Positions 10,301 through 20,588 are shown, counted from the stretch's first letter. The stretch: 64,000 nucleotides of DNA from Comamonas sp. (GCA_015478895.1 JADMKK010000057.1:124001-188000); one strand, 5' to 3'. Numbers and translations: made by a program. The notes: generated from the letters alone by a model not told the origin.

Positions 10301-10465
10301 ATTGGTACCGGCGTGTTGGGTGGCATGGTCACCGGCACGATGCTGGCGGTGTTCTTTGTCCCCGTCTTCTTTGTCGTCGTTCGGACCCTGTTCAAAGGCA
10401 AGCCCACGCCCCCACCTACTACTACCGCCCCCGCTGGCACAGCAGGAGTGGATCACCATGCCTAA
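7310..10465 (+). CDS. acrB: RND multidrug efflux transporter, inner-membrane pump (AcrB/MexB, HAE1)
   Basis: This 1051-residue proton-driven pump exports hydrophobic and amphiphilic drugs. It has twelve predicted membrane segments and two large periplasmic loops. The proton relay is intact: Asp407-Asp408 in GIVVDDAIVVVENV, matching E. coli AcrB numbering, and the lysine of GLSAKNAILIIEF at about 936. The N-terminus MAKFFIERPIFAWVVAL is typical of HAE1 pumps. It begins 16 bases after the adaptor gene and overlaps the outer-membrane gene by eight bases. Substrate range cannot be read from the sequence. Confidence 0.97.
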   Translation: MAKFFIERPIFAWVVALFIMVVGAVAITQLPIAQYPPVAPPAIVVSAVYPGASAQTLEDSVLSVIEREMNGATGLLYMESVAQSNGTGSVTISFEQGTDPELAQVDVQNRLSRASPRLPAAVTQQGVKVDKSASNFLLFSMLSSSNPDWDVVRIGDYASRNVVPEIQRIEGIGQVQLFGSEQAMRIWIDPAKLEGFKLSSAEVIAAIRAQNAQVASGAIGDLPGIAGQGITATVTVRGQLSSPEEFGNIILRASTSGAAVRLKDVARIEIGGQNYATTARLNGQPAAGIGVQLSPSGNALAAAKAVRAKMDELSKFFPEGMSYAIPYDSSNFVSISITKVAWTLLEAVGLVFLVMFLFLQNWRYTIIPTIVVPIALLGTFATLLALGFSINVLTMFGMVLVIGIVVDDAIVVVENVERIMSEEGLPPKEATRKAMTQISGAIIGVTVVLISVFVPLAFFAGSTGNIYRQFATVMVASIGFSAFMALSLTPALCGTLLKPVQAGHHLEGKGFFGWFNRTFSKGAKRYESGVARMLSKASRYLIIYVAIVAAVAVLYSRLPTSFLPGEDQGNVLVNVQLPAGATAERTVEVMKQVEDFVLKQPEVSDMVGVVGFSFSGQGQNAGIAFITLKNWDERTQPGEHADAIAGRIMGAMSNVRDAFIFALSPPPIPELGVSSGFSVRLQDRAGLGHDALLNARNMFLGMAAQSPILAQVRPDGLEDAPQLRIDIDRDKANALGVGFDSINSALSTAMGSAYVNDFPNRGRLQRVVVQADAPSRMQPDDLLKINASNAQGQPVPMSAFATVNWVMGAQQTVRYNGYPAMKISGAPAPGYSTGDALTEVERIVSKLPQGFGFEWTGQSYEEKLAGSQSLILYSFAILAVFLCLAALYESWTIPLSVILVVPLGVIGVLLATLLRGYANDVYFQVGLITVIGLSAKNAILIIEFAKDLQAQGKGIIESALEAAHLRFRPIVMTSLAFGLGVVPLVTASGASSASQRAIGTGVLGGMVTGTMLAVFFVPVFFVVVRTLFKGKPTPPPTTTAPAGTAGVDHHA

Positions 10466-11873
10466 GCACCTTTCTCTACTTGCCTTGGCCGCTGCGGCGG
10501 CCTTATCAGGCTGCTCGTTGATTCCCACGTATGAACGTCCCGCAGCCCCTGTGCCGGAGACTTTTTCACTGGCATCTGCCCAGGGTGAGAGCGCTGCCAT
10601 TGCATGGCGCGACTACTTCACCGATCCTCGCCTGCAGCAGTTGATTGACTTGGCCTTGGTCGACAACCGTGACATGCGTATTGCTGCGTTGAATTTGGAG
10701 CAGGCGCGTGCCCAGTTCCAGATTCAGCGTTCAGCCCTGTACCCCAATATCGGCGGTGTTGCCTCAGCCAACCGTGGCAACAACCAAGTCACCGGCGATT
10801 TGGGCAACACCTTCACCGTGGGTTTGGCTGTATCGGCTTGGGAGCTGGACTTCTTTGGCCGCATCAGCAGCCTCAAAGAAGCCGCGCTTGCCCAGTATTT
10901 GGCCACCGACGAAGGCCGCAAAGCCTATGAGTTGACGCTAGTGACTAGCGTGGCCCAAGGCTGGCTGGCATTGCTTGCCGACGAAGAATTGCTGGACATC
11001 TCCCGCCGCACCTTGGTAACGCGTGAAGAATCCATCAAACTGGCCAAGCTGCGTTTTGATGCCGGCTTTTCTTCCGAACTGGACTACCGCCAAGCTGAAT
11101 CGCTCCTGGAAGCGGCACGCGCTACCCTGGCACAGCAGCAACGCCAGCGCGCGTTGAACGAAAACGCCTTGGCGCTGCTACTGGGCCAGCCAGTTCCGTC
11201 AGAGGTGCTGGCCAGCATCAAGGGCGGCAAACTGGCCGACGCGGCTCCTATGGCAGATATTCCTGCGGGATTGCCTTCTGATTTGCTGGTGCGTCGTCCG
11301 GATATCCGTGCGGCAGAGCAGCAATTGATTGCAGCCAATGCCAATATCGGCGCTGCCCGCGCGGCGTTTTTCCCCAGCATCTCGCTCACGGCCCAATTTG
11401 GCAGTGTCAGCAATGAGCTGTCGAATTTATTCAACAGCGGGACTTGGGGTTTTAACGTGGGGCCGAGCCTGAATCTGCCCATTTTCACAGCTGGGCGGCT
11501 GACAGCTGGTTTGCAGTCGGCGCGCGCTGGTCGCGAGATCGCGGTCGCGCAGTACGAAAAGTCCATCCAGACCAGCTTCAAGGAAGTCTCTGATGCCCTC
11601 GCGAGCCGCACCACGTTGACCGAGCAAGCGCGCGCGCAAATGGCCCAGGCAGAGGCAGAACGCAAGCGTTTTTACCTGTCTGATCTGCGTTACCGCAATG
11701 GTGTCGCCAGTTACCTTGATCTTTTGGACGCACAACGCACACTCTTCGCGTTAGAGCAAGCTGACGTGCAAGTGCGGCTGGCACAGCTTCTTAACCAGAT
11801 CAGCTTGTACAAAGCGCTGGGTGGTGGCTGGAATGAAGCAAGCGTTGGCAAGCAGGAGTCCGTCATTCGTTGA
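10458..11873 (+). CDS. RND efflux outer-membrane channel lipoprotein (OprM/NodT family)
   Basis: This 471-residue TolC-like channel completes the tripartite pump. A lipoprotein signal ends in the lipobox LSGC (Cys19). Two outer-membrane efflux repeats follow, with characteristic segments WELDFFGRI (about residues 130-138) and LPSDLLVRRPDIRAAEQQL (about 274-292). The ATG at 10458 overlaps the last three codons of the pump gene and is preceded by AGGAG. The much longer upstream open frame is just the alternative frame of the pump gene. A hairpin follows at 11891-11919. Confidence 0.95.
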   Translation: MPKHLSLLALAAAAALSGCSLIPTYERPAAPVPETFSLASAQGESAAIAWRDYFTDPRLQQLIDLALVDNRDMRIAALNLEQARAQFQIQRSALYPNIGGVASANRGNNQVTGDLGNTFTVGLAVSAWELDFFGRISSLKEAALAQYLATDEGRKAYELTLVTSVAQGWLALLADEELLDISRRTLVTREESIKLAKLRFDAGFSSELDYRQAESLLEAARATLAQQQRQRALNENALALLLGQPVPSEVLASIKGGKLADAAPMADIPAGLPSDLLVRRPDIRAAEQQLIAANANIGAARAAFFPSISLTAQFGSVSNELSNLFNSGTWGFNVGPSLNLPIFTAGRLTAGLQSARAGREIAVAQYEKSIQTSFKEVSDALASRTTLTEQARAQMAQAEAERKRFYLSDLRYRNGVASYLDLLDAQRTLFALEQADVQVRLAQLLNQISLYKALGGGWNEASVGKQESVIR

Positions 11874-11890
11874 GTTGCGTCAACTCTGCA

Positions 11891-11919
11891 CCACAGTGAC
11901 TGCTAAACGGTCACTGTGG
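11891..11919 (+). terminator. Hairpin after the efflux operon
   Basis: CCACAGTGAC pairs with GTCACTGTGG around a nine-base loop, 17 bases after the channel gene stop. There is no immediate T-run; an A-run follows a few bases later. It probably ends or stabilises the efflux transcript, but intrinsic termination is unproven. Confidence 0.45.
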
Positions 11920-11944
11920 CAGCGGGCAAAAAAACGCCGCTCGA

Positions 11945-11950
11945 TATAAT
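11945..11950 (+). promoter_or_regulatory. Probable -10 box of the cytochrome c gene
   Basis: TATAAT lies 41 bases before the cytochrome c start, just after the hairpin that closes the efflux operon. No good -35 element is visible at the expected spacing, so only the -10 is called. Confidence 0.45.
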
Positions 11951-11991
11951 CCGCCGTTGGTTTTTCCCGCCCCCGATAACCAGAGGACGCC

Positions 11992-12513
11992 ATGAGCGAC
12001 AAGCACCACGAAGAAGGCCATACCGGCCCCATCAAGAACTCCAAGCAACTGCTCATCACTGTTGCCATGGCCTTCATCCTGCCCGTGATTTTGATCATTG
12101 GCCTGGTAAATTTTGTGGGGTCTGCCCCCAAAACTGGCGCCGGCGTGGGTCTGCAAGAGCTGGCGCAGGCCCAGCGCATTCAAAAGATTGGCACCATTGA
12201 AATTCGCGATGCCAATCGCCCTTTGCGTGCTGGTGAAGACGTTTACAAAGGCCAGTGCGTTGCTTGCCATGCAACCGGTGTCTCGAATGCGCCCAAATTC
12301 GGCGATGCGGGTGACTGGGGCCCTCGCTTGGCACAAGGCTTTGACACCTTGGTGCACTCGGCCCTGAAGGGCAAAGGTGCCATGGCTCCGCAAGGTGGTG
12401 GTGATTTCAACGATCTGGAAATTGCACGTGGCGTTGCTTTCCTCGCTAACTCAGCGGGCGGCAAATTTCCCGAACCACAGCCAGCAGCCAAAGAAGGCGA
12501 AGCTGCACAGTAA
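11992..12513 (+). CDS. Membrane-anchored c5-type cytochrome c
   Basis: This 173-residue monohaem cytochrome c carries electrons at the periplasmic face. An N-terminal anchor (about residues 19-43, LLITVAMAFILPVILIIGLV) holds it in the inner membrane. The haem motif CVACH is at 89-93 and the probable axial Met is in GKGAMAPQGG (Met131). The fold and the tail length resemble the cytochrome c5/CycB group. It stands alone between the efflux operon and an unknown gene, and ends at a strong terminator. Its redox partner is not indicated by the neighbours. Confidence 0.9.
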   Translation: MSDKHHEEGHTGPIKNSKQLLITVAMAFILPVILIIGLVNFVGSAPKTGAGVGLQELAQAQRIQKIGTIEIRDANRPLRAGEDVYKGQCVACHATGVSNAPKFGDAGDWGPRLAQGFDTLVHSALKGKGAMAPQGGGDFNDLEIARGVAFLANSAGGKFPEPQPAAKEGEAAQ

Positions 12514-12530
12514 GCCGGTAGCCACTTCAT

Positions 12531-12556
12531 AAAAAAGGACCTTCGGGTCCTTTTTT
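12531..12556. terminator. Bidirectional intrinsic terminator
   Basis: An A6 run, then GGACC-TTCGG-GTCC (stem with a UUCG-type loop), then a T6 run. It is positioned to end both the cytochrome gene (plus) and the convergent unknown gene (minus). Confidence 0.9.
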
Positions 12557-12598
12557 CTTGGAAAGCTATCAATGTCCTATCTTTAACGTGCAGCGGTT

Positions 12599-13126
12599 TT
12601 AGGTAGCGTACTGCTGCGGGCTACGGACAAAGGCAAATTGCTGCGGCAAATTTGCCCAGATCGCATCCTGCGCAGCCCAGTGGCCCGATTCCACCATCTC
12701 GGCCACATGCACCATATCCTGCGAATGCACCAGGCCCAGCACGCCATCAGCTTTCAAGTACACCCATCCAAACTCATCCATCCAGCAACCTTCGACCTGC
12801 TGCGCGGGCGCGCCAATGTGCGAGACCACCCGGCCATCCGCATGCACGCGCCACACAATCGGCGTGTTCTCCAACTCCACATACACACGCTGTGGGCCAT
12901 TTTGAAAATACCACTGCCCTTGTGCATCTGCCTCATAGTTGCGCCCAATAAATGCAAGCAACTTGCTGTGTTCCACCAGAGAGCCCTTGCTCTGTGGAAA
13001 CCCCCCTTGGGCCTGTGTTTCCGCATCTCGCAGCCACCAATTGCCGCGTGCATCCAGTCCCAGCCACCCCCGGCAATCGGGCACGTTGGGCCATTTGGCC
13101 AAAGCTTGTTTAACGATGTCATCCAT
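12599..13126 (-). CDS. Conserved protein of unknown function (possibly DUF2946 family)
   Basis: This 175-residue soluble protein, beginning MDDIVKQALAKWPNVPDC, has no signal peptide or membrane segment. It is rich in Trp and in short alternating hydrophobic strands (GWLGLDARGNWWLRD; WYFQNGPQRVYVELE; GCWMDEFGWVYLKADG), so it is probably beta-rich. I recall this N-terminus from a protein family conserved in Burkholderiales and annotated as a DUF (2946 from memory; number uncertain). No function is inferred. It is monocistronic and convergent with the cytochrome c gene. Confidence 0.8.
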   Translation of the reverse strand: MDDIVKQALAKWPNVPDCRGWLGLDARGNWWLRDAETQAQGGFPQSKGSLVEHSKLLAFIGRNYEADAQGQWYFQNGPQRVYVELENTPIVWRVHADGRVVSHIGAPAQQVEGCWMDEFGWVYLKADGVLGLVHSQDMVHVAEMVESGHWAAQDAIWANLPQQFAFVRSPQQYAT

Positions 13127-13271
13127 GATTTTTCTCCCTGTCGCTGGCTAACCGCATACGCTCACGATAACTGCAACTGCCCAGTGCTTGAAAGTTCTTG
13201 CCCTACACGCCGGGGCCGTCGAACCCATCCACAATACAGCGCAAACTCATTTGAAAACCTTTGGAGACCCT

Positions 13272-13859
13272 ATGAAACGCTTGCTTGCGATGGTGCTGTT
13301 CGCTGTTGCGCTGACTGGCTGCGGATACAACGATTTCCAGCGCCTGGATGAAGACACCACATCCAAATGGAGTGAAGTACTCAACCAGTACCAGCGCCGC
13401 GCTGATCTGGTGCCCAATATCGTGGCTTCCGTCAAAGGCGAAGCCAACTTTGAGCAAGAAACGCTCACCCGCGTGATTGAGGCGCGCTCTAAAGCCACAT
13501 CCATCCAGGCCACGCCTGAGCTGATCAACGATCCGGCCGCCTTTGAAAAATTCCAGCAAGCCCAGGGCGAGCTGAGCGGCGCGCTGTCGCGTCTGATGGT
13601 GGTGGCCGAGCAATATCCGCAGTTGCAAGCCAACCAAGCTTTTCGCGATCTGCGCGTCACGCTGGAAGGCACAGAAAACCGCATCACCGTGGCCCGCAAT
13701 GCCTACATCCAATCTGTGCAGCAATACAACGTGCTGGCCCGAAGCTTTCCCACGAACCTGACAGGCATGGTCTTTGGCTACAAGGCCAAACCCAACTTTA
13801 CGGTGCAAAACGAGGCTGAAATCTCTCGCCCGCCGACCGTCGATTTTGGCGCAAAGTAA
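13272..13859 (+). CDS. lemA: LemA-family lipoprotein
   Basis: This 195-residue LemA protein has a lipoprotein signal with lipobox LTGC (Cys17). The helical LemA domain follows, with signature segments YQRRADLVPNIVASVKG (about 52-68) and NAYIQSVQQYNVLARSFPTNL (about 146-166, quoted in part: NAYIQSVQQYNVL). The start MKRLLAMVLF at 13272 is preferred because it gives a clean signal peptide. It heads a LemA-TPM-TPM module seen in many bacteria. LemA proteins are envelope proteins of poorly known function, often next to TPM-domain proteins. Confidence 0.93.
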   Translation: MKRLLAMVLFAVALTGCGYNDFQRLDEDTTSKWSEVLNQYQRRADLVPNIVASVKGEANFEQETLTRVIEARSKATSIQATPELINDPAAFEKFQQAQGELSGALSRLMVVAEQYPQLQANQAFRDLRVTLEGTENRITVARNAYIQSVQQYNVLARSFPTNLTGMVFGYKAKPNFTVQNEAEISRPPTVDFGAK

Positions 13860-13914
13860 GCTTGACTCCGCCGTTGTCTGCCAGCCCTTCGTCCCTGCGA
13901 ACTAGGAGTGAAAT

Positions 13915-14802
13915 ATGGCTCTAGCCCATATCTGGCGAGGGCTTATAGCTCTGGTTTTTTTAATCATTGTGACTACGCATGGCTGGGCGCAGCCATTGCT
14001 GCCGGTTCCCGCCTTGTCGGCCCGGTTGATCGACCAGACACAAACGCTGTCCGCCGAGCAAGCGGCCGCCATTGAGACGCGTCTGCAAGACATTGAAAGC
14101 AAATCCGGCTCTCAAGTTGTCGTCCTGATGGTGGCCACCACCTCGCCCGAAGATATTGCCGCCTACGCTTACCGCATTGCCAGCACCTGGAAAATTGGCC
14201 GCAAAGATGTGGGTGACGGTCTGTTGCTTGTCATTGCCAAAGATGATCGCCGCATGCGCTTTGAAGTCGCGCGCGCGCTGGAGGGTGCCATTCCAGACTT
14301 GGCCGCCTCGCGCATCATTGAGCAGCACATGGTGCCGCAATTTCGCCAAAGCGACTATGCAGGCGGCATTTTGGCTGCACTCGATCAAGTCGCTGCGCGT
14401 ATTGCCGGAGAAGCACTACCAGCGCCGGCCCCCAGCAGCACATTCCAAGATGACGGACTGGATTTCGAAGGCCTCGCCATCTTCCTGTTTTTCGGTGTGA
14501 TGGTGATTGGGCCCTTGGTACGCCGCATATTTGGCAACAAATTCGGCGCAGCCATCATGGGTGGCGGCACAGGGTTGCTGGCCTATTTGCTTACCACCAG
14601 CCTTTTTTTGGCGGGCGGTGCCGGTGTGGTTGCATTAATTTTTACCTTGCTCTCTAACGGCAAAGGCGGTGGAGGCCCCTTTATCGGCGGTGGCGGAGGC
14701 GGCGGTTTTGGCGGTGGCTTCGGTGGCGGCATGGGCGGCGGAGGCTTTAGCTCCGGCGGTGGCGGCAGCTTTGGAGGCGGTGGTGCCTCAGGGAGTTGGT
14801 AA
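13915..14802 (+). CDS. TPM-domain membrane protein with Gly-rich tail (YgcG-like)
   Basis: This 295-residue protein has a signal peptide or first membrane segment at about 7-25. A TPM domain follows (about 35-160; SARLIDQTQTLSAEQ, VGDGLLLVIAKDDRRM, FEVARALEGAIPD). Two membrane segments lie at about 185-200 and 215-245. The tail is very Gly-rich (about 248-295). Known relatives are thylakoid TLP18.3 and bacterial YgcG, linked to membrane-complex upkeep. AGGAG precedes the ATG. Oddly, the first 13 codons lie inside a copy of a dispersed palindrome (see repeat at 13916). Confidence 0.92.
   Translation: MALAHIWRGLIALVFLIIVTTHGWAQPLLPVPALSARLIDQTQTLSAEQAAAIETRLQDIESKSGSQVVVLMVATTSPEDIAAYAYRIASTWKIGRKDVGDGLLLVIAKDDRRMRFEVARALEGAIPDLAASRIIEQHMVPQFRQSDYAGGILAALDQVAARIAGEALPAPAPSSTFQDDGLDFEGLAIFLFFGVMVIGPLVRRIFGNKFGAAIMGGGTGLLAYLLTTSLFLAGGAGVVALIFTLLSNGKGGGGPFIGGGGGGGFGGGFGGGMGGGGFSSGGGGSFGGGGASGSW
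13916..13952 (-). repeat. Short dispersed palindrome, copy C (within the TPM gene start)
   Basis: In reverse orientation this matches the intergenic copies at 44231 and 47504: GGC-TCTAGCCC, a short variable middle, then GAGGGCTTATAGCTCT. The match spans about 37 bases with one gap. It supplies the second to thirteenth codons of the TPM protein. Alignment was done by eye. Confidence 0.6.
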
Positions 14803-14805
14803 AAG

Positions 14806-15357
14806 ATGGCAGCAATTACGCAACGCATGGCACGACTGTGGCGGCACCGCTGGGCGGAAAGCGATGTGGCACGTGCGTTCCCACCCGACGCACTGGCCAA
14901 ACTTGAGCACTTGGTCACCCACAGTGAAAAAAGTCACACAGGCCAGATACGCCTGTGCATCGAAGGCGGGCTGCCCTACAGCTATATCTGGCGGGGCGCC
15001 AGCGCCCGTGAACGGGCGGTAGGCCTGTTTGGCAAACTGCGCACCTGGGATACGGAACACAACAACGGCGTGCTGATTTACTTGCTGCTGGCCGATCACG
15101 CGATTGAAATCATCGCCGACCGAGCCATATCGCGTGCTGAGCCACCGGCCACGTGGCAAGCCGTGGTGCACGACATGGAGGCCGCTTTTCAGCGCCAGGC
15201 CTATGCGCAAGGCATGGAGACCGCCCTGGAAAGGGTCTCGCAATTGCTGGCGACCCATTTCCCGCGCACGGCTGAAAGTGTGGTGCGGACTGCGCCGCAA
15301 GAGGCAGGGTTACCGGACGCACCCGTGGTGCAGCCTCGCTTCTGGAAAGATCGGTAA
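14806..15357 (+). CDS. TPM-domain protein, soluble
   Basis: This 183-residue protein is a second TPM-domain member lacking a signal peptide and membrane segments. Segments HTGQIRLCIEGGLPYSYIW, NNGVLIYLLLADHAIEIIAD and the C-terminal amphipathic helix match the TPM pattern of the preceding gene. It starts three bases after that gene's stop and is therefore co-transcribed and probably coupled. Such pairs (membrane TPM with Gly-rich tail plus cytoplasmic TPM) commonly accompany LemA. Molecular function is unknown. Confidence 0.88.
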   Translation: MAAITQRMARLWRHRWAESDVARAFPPDALAKLEHLVTHSEKSHTGQIRLCIEGGLPYSYIWRGASARERAVGLFGKLRTWDTEHNNGVLIYLLLADHAIEIIADRAISRAEPPATWQAVVHDMEAAFQRQAYAQGMETALERVSQLLATHFPRTAESVVRTAPQEAGLPDAPVVQPRFWKDR

Positions 15358-15476
15358 ATTCTTTTCAGACTTTCTGTATGCCTGTCTATGCACGTGTTTT
15401 GTTAAGCGGGGATTGCGCAAAACCTGCAAATATCTTTTCATTTGTCGCGGTGACAACCCGCAAGATATTCAAATAA

Positions 15477-15562
15477 CAGAGCAGCTTGCCCTGACGAATC
15501 CACGCTTTCAGTTACTAAACACCCTGAAATCGTGCATGGACAACGGGAATTAGCTTCTTTTT
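15477..15562. repeat. Long dispersed palindrome, copy R1
   Basis: About 86 bases. The left arm starts GAGCAGCTTGCCCTGACG, the inner stem is TTTCAG...CTGAAA, and the right arm ends ACAACGGGAATTAGCTTC followed by T7. It lies between the convergent TPM2 and atpC genes. Confidence 0.65.
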
Positions 15563-15576
15563 TTGAAACTATGGGC

Positions 15577-15607
15577 CAAAAGAAGCCACCCGAAGGTGGC
15601 TTCTTTT
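15577..15607. terminator. Terminator of the ATP synthase operon
   Basis: AAAAGAAGCCACC-CGAA-GGTGGCTTCTTTTT is a perfect stem with A and T tracts on both sides. It follows atpC by about 15 bases and can act in both directions. Confidence 0.93.
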
Positions 15608-15621
15608 TAGCATAACGCGTA

Positions 15622-16038
15622 TTAGCGTTTGCCTGCGTACTTGCGCAGCGCAGCCACTTGGGCAGCCAGAACAGCCAGTTCGGATTGGGCCTTGGCCAAA
15701 TCCATTTCAGTGCTGGCATTCTTCAATGCAGCTTCGGCCAGCGCCTTGGCTTCATTGGCTTTTTTCTCGTCCAGGTCCTTGCCGCGAATGGCAGTGTCCG
15801 ACAGCACGGTCACTGCATTGGGCTGCACTTCCAAAATGCCACCAGCAACGAAGATAAATTCTTCGGTGCCATCGGGCAATTCGATGCGCACGGAACCGGG
15901 CTTGATGCGCGAGATCAGCGGCGTGTGCTTGGGCAAAATACCCAGCTCGCCGGCTTCACCGGGCAACGCGACAAAGCGCGCTGCACCCGAGAAGATCGAC
16001 TCTTCGGCGCTGACCACATCAACGTGGATGGTGTTCAT
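15622..16038 (-). CDS. atpC: ATP synthase F1 subunit epsilon
   Basis: The 138-residue epsilon subunit is part of the central stalk and can inhibit ATP hydrolysis. It has an N-terminal beta-sandwich ([32 protein letters not shown]) and a C-terminal two-helix domain ([17 protein letters not shown]). Length matches E. coli (139). It is the last gene of the operon and is followed by a strong terminator. Confidence 0.97.
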   Translation of the reverse strand: MNTIHVDVVSAEESIFSGAARFVALPGEAGELGILPKHTPLISRIKPGSVRIELPDGTEEFIFVAGGILEVQPNAVTVLSDTAIRGKDLDEKKANEAKALAEAALKNASTEMDLAKAQSELAVLAAQVAALRKYAGKR

Positions 16039-16118
16039 CTTTGCTCCTCAGAAAAGGTGGGACTGGGCTTGTTTTGCTAGGCAAGCCAGGGATCGCTCCC
16101 TGGCTTGAAACTGGCAAA

Positions 16119-17552
<1,434 letters not shown>

Positions 17553-17562
17553 TTAAAGCTGA

Positions 17563-18429
17563 TTACACAGCGGCGGCACCCGCCACGATTTCCGACAGTT
17601 CGGTCGTAATCGCTGCTTGGCGCGTCTTGTTGTAGACCAGCTTCAACTCGCTGATGACGTTACCGGCGTTGTCGGTTGCAGCCTTCATGGCTACCATGCG
17701 CGACGATTGCTCGGACGCCATGTTTTCCGCAACCGCCTGGTACACGAGAGATTCCACGTAACGCACCAGCAGATCGTCAATGACGGACTGCGCGTCTGGC
17801 TCGTAGATATATTCCCAAGATGCACCCGTCTTCTCGGCTTGCATTTGCTCGTTCGACAGCGGAAGCAATTGCTCCACTACCGACTCTTGCTTCATGGTGT
17901 TGATGAACTTGGTGTAGCACAGGTACACCGCGTTGATCTTGCCTTCGGCGTATTGGTCCAGCAACACCTTGACAGGCCCAACCAGCTTGTCAAGAACGGG
18001 CTGATCGCCCAGTGCTGTGGCTTGAGAGACCACCTTGGCACCAATACGGTTCAGGAAAGCCAGACCCTTGCTGCCAAGGGCTACTGACTCTACCGAAATG
18101 CCCGCATCTTGCAGTTCACGCAACTTGTTGGTGACTACACGCAACACGTTGGTGTTCATGCCGCCGCACAACCCCTTGTCGGTCGTCACAACAATGACGC
18201 CGGCCTTCTTTGCATCGTTCAATTGCATGAACGGATGCACGTACTCAGGGTTGGCTTCGCCAAGATGGGCTGCAATGTTGCGGACTTTTTCGCTGTATGG
18301 GCGGGCAGCTTGCATCCGTTCCTGCGCCTTGCGCATTTTGGATGCAGCCACCATTTCCATGGCTTTAGTGATCTTCTTGGTGTTTTCCACCGATTTGATC
18401 TTGCCGCGTATTTCCTTGCCTGCTGCCAT
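17563..18429 (-). CDS. atpG: ATP synthase F1 subunit gamma
   Basis: The 288-residue central-stalk rotor subunit has the usual N-terminal helix ([20 protein letters not shown]) and C-terminal helix ([20 protein letters not shown]) forming the rotating coiled coil, plus the conserved [10 protein letters not shown] block at about 81-90. It lies 18 bases after atpA. Confidence 0.98.
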   Translation of the reverse strand: MAAGKEIRGKIKSVENTKKITKAMEMVAASKMRKAQERMQAARPYSEKVRNIAAHLGEANPEYVHPFMQLNDAKKAGVIVVTTDKGLCGGMNTNVLRVVTNKLRELQDAGISVESVALGSKGLAFLNRIGAKVVSQATALGDQPVLDKLVGPVKVLLDQYAEGKINAVYLCYTKFINTMKQESVVEQLLPLSNEQMQAEKTGASWEYIYEPDAQSVIDDLLVRYVESLVYQAVAENMASEQSSRMVAMKAATDNAGNVISELKLVYNKTRQAAITTELSEIVAGAAAV

Positions 18430-18447
18430 GATGGCTCCTCGTCCGGA

Positions 18448-20007
18448 TTAAGCGAACGACTTCTTGAACGCAGCAACTGCAGCGTTCAATTCAGCTTCGT
18501 CCTTGCCTTCCTTGTCGAAAGCACGTTTTTCATTCAGACGGTCCAGCAAAGCACCGTGGCTAGTCTTCAGGAACTGGTGCAAACCAGCTTCGAAAGCCAA
18601 CACTTGCTTGACTTCGATGTCGTCCATGAAGCCCTTGTTCACTGCGAACAGCGAAGCACCCATCAAAGCGGTCGACAGGGGCGAGTACTGAGCTTGCTTG
18701 AGCAATTCAGTCACACGGGCGCCACGGTCCAGTTGCTTGCGGGTTGCATCGTCCAGATCGGAAGCAAACTGCGCAAACGCAGCCAATTCACGGTACTGCG
18801 CCAAGTCGGTACGGATACCGCCGGACAGGCCCTTGACCAGCTTGGTTTGAGCGGCACCACCCACGCGGGACACCGAGATACCAGCGTTAATCGCAGGACG
18901 GATACCAGCGTTAAACAGGTTGGTTTCCAGGAAGATCTGGCCGTCAGTAATCGAAATCACGTTCGTAGGAACGAAAGCGGACACGTCGCCAGCTTGTGTT
19001 TCGATGATAGGCAGCGCAGTCAGCGAACCGGTCTTGCCCTTGACTTCACCCTTGGTAAAGGCTTCCACATAGTCAGCGTTCACACGAGCAGCACGCTCGA
19101 GCAGACGCGAGTGGAGATAGAACACGTCGCCAGGGAAGGCTTCACGTCCTGGTGGGCGACGCAGCAGCAGCGATACCTGACGGTAAGCCACAGCTTGCTT
19201 GGACAGATCGTCATAAACGATCAGAGCGTCTTCGCCGCGATCGCGGAAATATTCGCCCATGGTGCAGCCCGAGTAGGCCGACACGTACTGCATAGCAGCA
19301 GATTCAGAGGCAGTAGCAGCCACAACGATGGTGTATTCCATCGCGCCAGCTTGCTCCAGCGCACGCACGACGTTCTTGACCGAAGAAGCCTTCTGACCAA
19401 TCGCCACGTAGACGCAAGTAACGCCTTGACCCTTTTGGTTGATGATCGCATCGATCGCAACCGCGGTCTTACCAGTTTGGCGGTCACCAATGATCAACTC
19501 ACGCTGACCACGACCCACTGGAACCATCGAGTCGATGGACTTGATACCAGTTTGCAGAGGCTGATCCACGGATTGGCGTGCGATCACACCCGGTGCAACC
19601 TTTTCGATCACGTCGGTCATCTTGGCATTGATGGGACCCTTGCCGTCGATAGGCTGGCCCAGTGCATTCACCACGCGGCCGATCAATTCGGGGCCCACGG
19701 GTACTTCCAAGATACGGCCGGTGCACTTGACAGTGTCACCTTCAGAGATATGGGTGTATTCACCCAAAATCACTGCACCTACGGAGTCACGCTCCAGATT
19801 CAAAGCCAAGCCGTACGAAGGCTGACCATCTGCCGAAGCGGGGAATTCCAACATTTCACCAGCCATCACGTCCGACAGGCCGTGCACGCGAACGATACCG
19901 TCAGTCACTGAAACTACAGTGCCTTGATTACGGATATCGCTACTGGCTTCCAGCCCTTCGATGCGGCTCTTAATCAGTTCAGAAATTTCTGCGGGATTGA
20001 GTTGCAT
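18448..20007 (-). CDS. atpA: ATP synthase F1 subunit alpha
   Basis: The 519-residue non-catalytic nucleotide-binding subunit has the P-loop GDRQTGKT at 174-181 and [16 protein letters not shown] just after. The start [18 protein letters not shown] (20007) is the conserved one and has an AAGAAGGAAAG-type purine tract upstream; a longer frame adds 13 unsupported residues. It lies 44 bases after atpH. Confidence 0.98.
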   Translation of the reverse strand: MQLNPAEISELIKSRIEGLEASSDIRNQGTVVSVTDGIVRVHGLSDVMAGEMLEFPASADGQPSYGLALNLERDSVGAVILGEYTHISEGDTVKCTGRILEVPVGPELIGRVVNALGQPIDGKGPINAKMTDVIEKVAPGVIARQSVDQPLQTGIKSIDSMVPVGRGQRELIIGDRQTGKTAVAIDAIINQKGQGVTCVYVAIGQKASSVKNVVRALEQAGAMEYTIVVAATASESAAMQYVSAYSGCTMGEYFRDRGEDALIVYDDLSKQAVAYRQVSLLLRRPPGREAFPGDVFYLHSRLLERAARVNADYVEAFTKGEVKGKTGSLTALPIIETQAGDVSAFVPTNVISITDGQIFLETNLFNAGIRPAINAGISVSRVGGAAQTKLVKGLSGGIRTDLAQYRELAAFAQFASDLDDATRKQLDRGARVTELLKQAQYSPLSTALMGASLFAVNKGFMDDIEVKQVLAFEAGLHQFLKTSHGALLDRLNEKRAFDKEGKDEAELNAAVAAFKKSFA

Positions 20008-20051
20008 GACTCTTTCCTTCTTTCTTTTGGTTAGCCGAGACCTCAAGCCGC

Positions 20052-20588
20052 TTACGCAGTGAGGGCCGCTTTCATTTGTTCCAGACGGGCTTTGACGGAG
20101 GTGTCCAGCACCTCGTCACCCACCACGACGCGAACGCCACCGATCAATGTTTCATCGATCTGTACGGTCACGTTGAGCTTGCGGCCAAAGCGCTTTTCCA
20201 GCGCGCTACCGATATCTGCCAGAGCAGCTTCCTCCATGGGAAACGCGCTATAGACGATGGCATCGGACGAGCCGTTGAGGCGATTGACGAGCCCGCGGAA
20301 CTGCACAGCCACTTCAGGCAGTGCGTCCAGACGGCCGTTTTCGATGATGACGCGCAGGAAGTTGCGAGCGGCATCGGGCAAAGCCGAACGGGCTACGCCC
20401 ACGATGAGGTCGAACACTTGTTCTGACGACACCTTGGGGCTATCAGCCAATTGGCGCAATTGCGGATTAGCGGCAATCGCCGCCAATTCCTCCACCCAGG
20501 CGACAGTGCTTGTCAAATCAGCTCCATGGGAGCTGGCTTTGAACAAGGCATCAGCGTAAGGGCGGGCAATGGTGGCGAGTTCTGCCAT
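20052..20588 (-). CDS. atpH: ATP synthase F1 subunit delta
   Basis: The 178-residue delta subunit joins the peripheral stalk to the alpha subunits. It begins [19 protein letters not shown], the conserved delta N-terminus, and ends in the C-terminal domain containing [19 protein letters not shown], the family signature. It lies between atpF and atpA with short spacers. Confidence 0.97.
   Translation of the reverse strand: MAELATIARPYADALFKASSHGADLTSTVAWVEELAAIAANPQLRQLADSPKVSSEQVFDLIVGVARSALPDAARNFLRVIIENGRLDALPEVAVQFRGLVNRLNGSSDAIVYSAFPMEEAALADIGSALEKRFGRKLNVTVQIDETLIGGVRVVVGDEVLDTSVKARLEQMKAALTA

Noticed and set aside
14660-14800. GGC-rich tandem stretch as a DNA repeat element
   Set aside because: It encodes the Gly-rich tail of a TPM-domain protein, a common feature of that family.
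18109-19911. 600-codon plus-strand open frame opposite atpG/atpA
   Set aside because: It is antisense to conserved ATP synthase genes and spans a gene boundary. Shadow frame.
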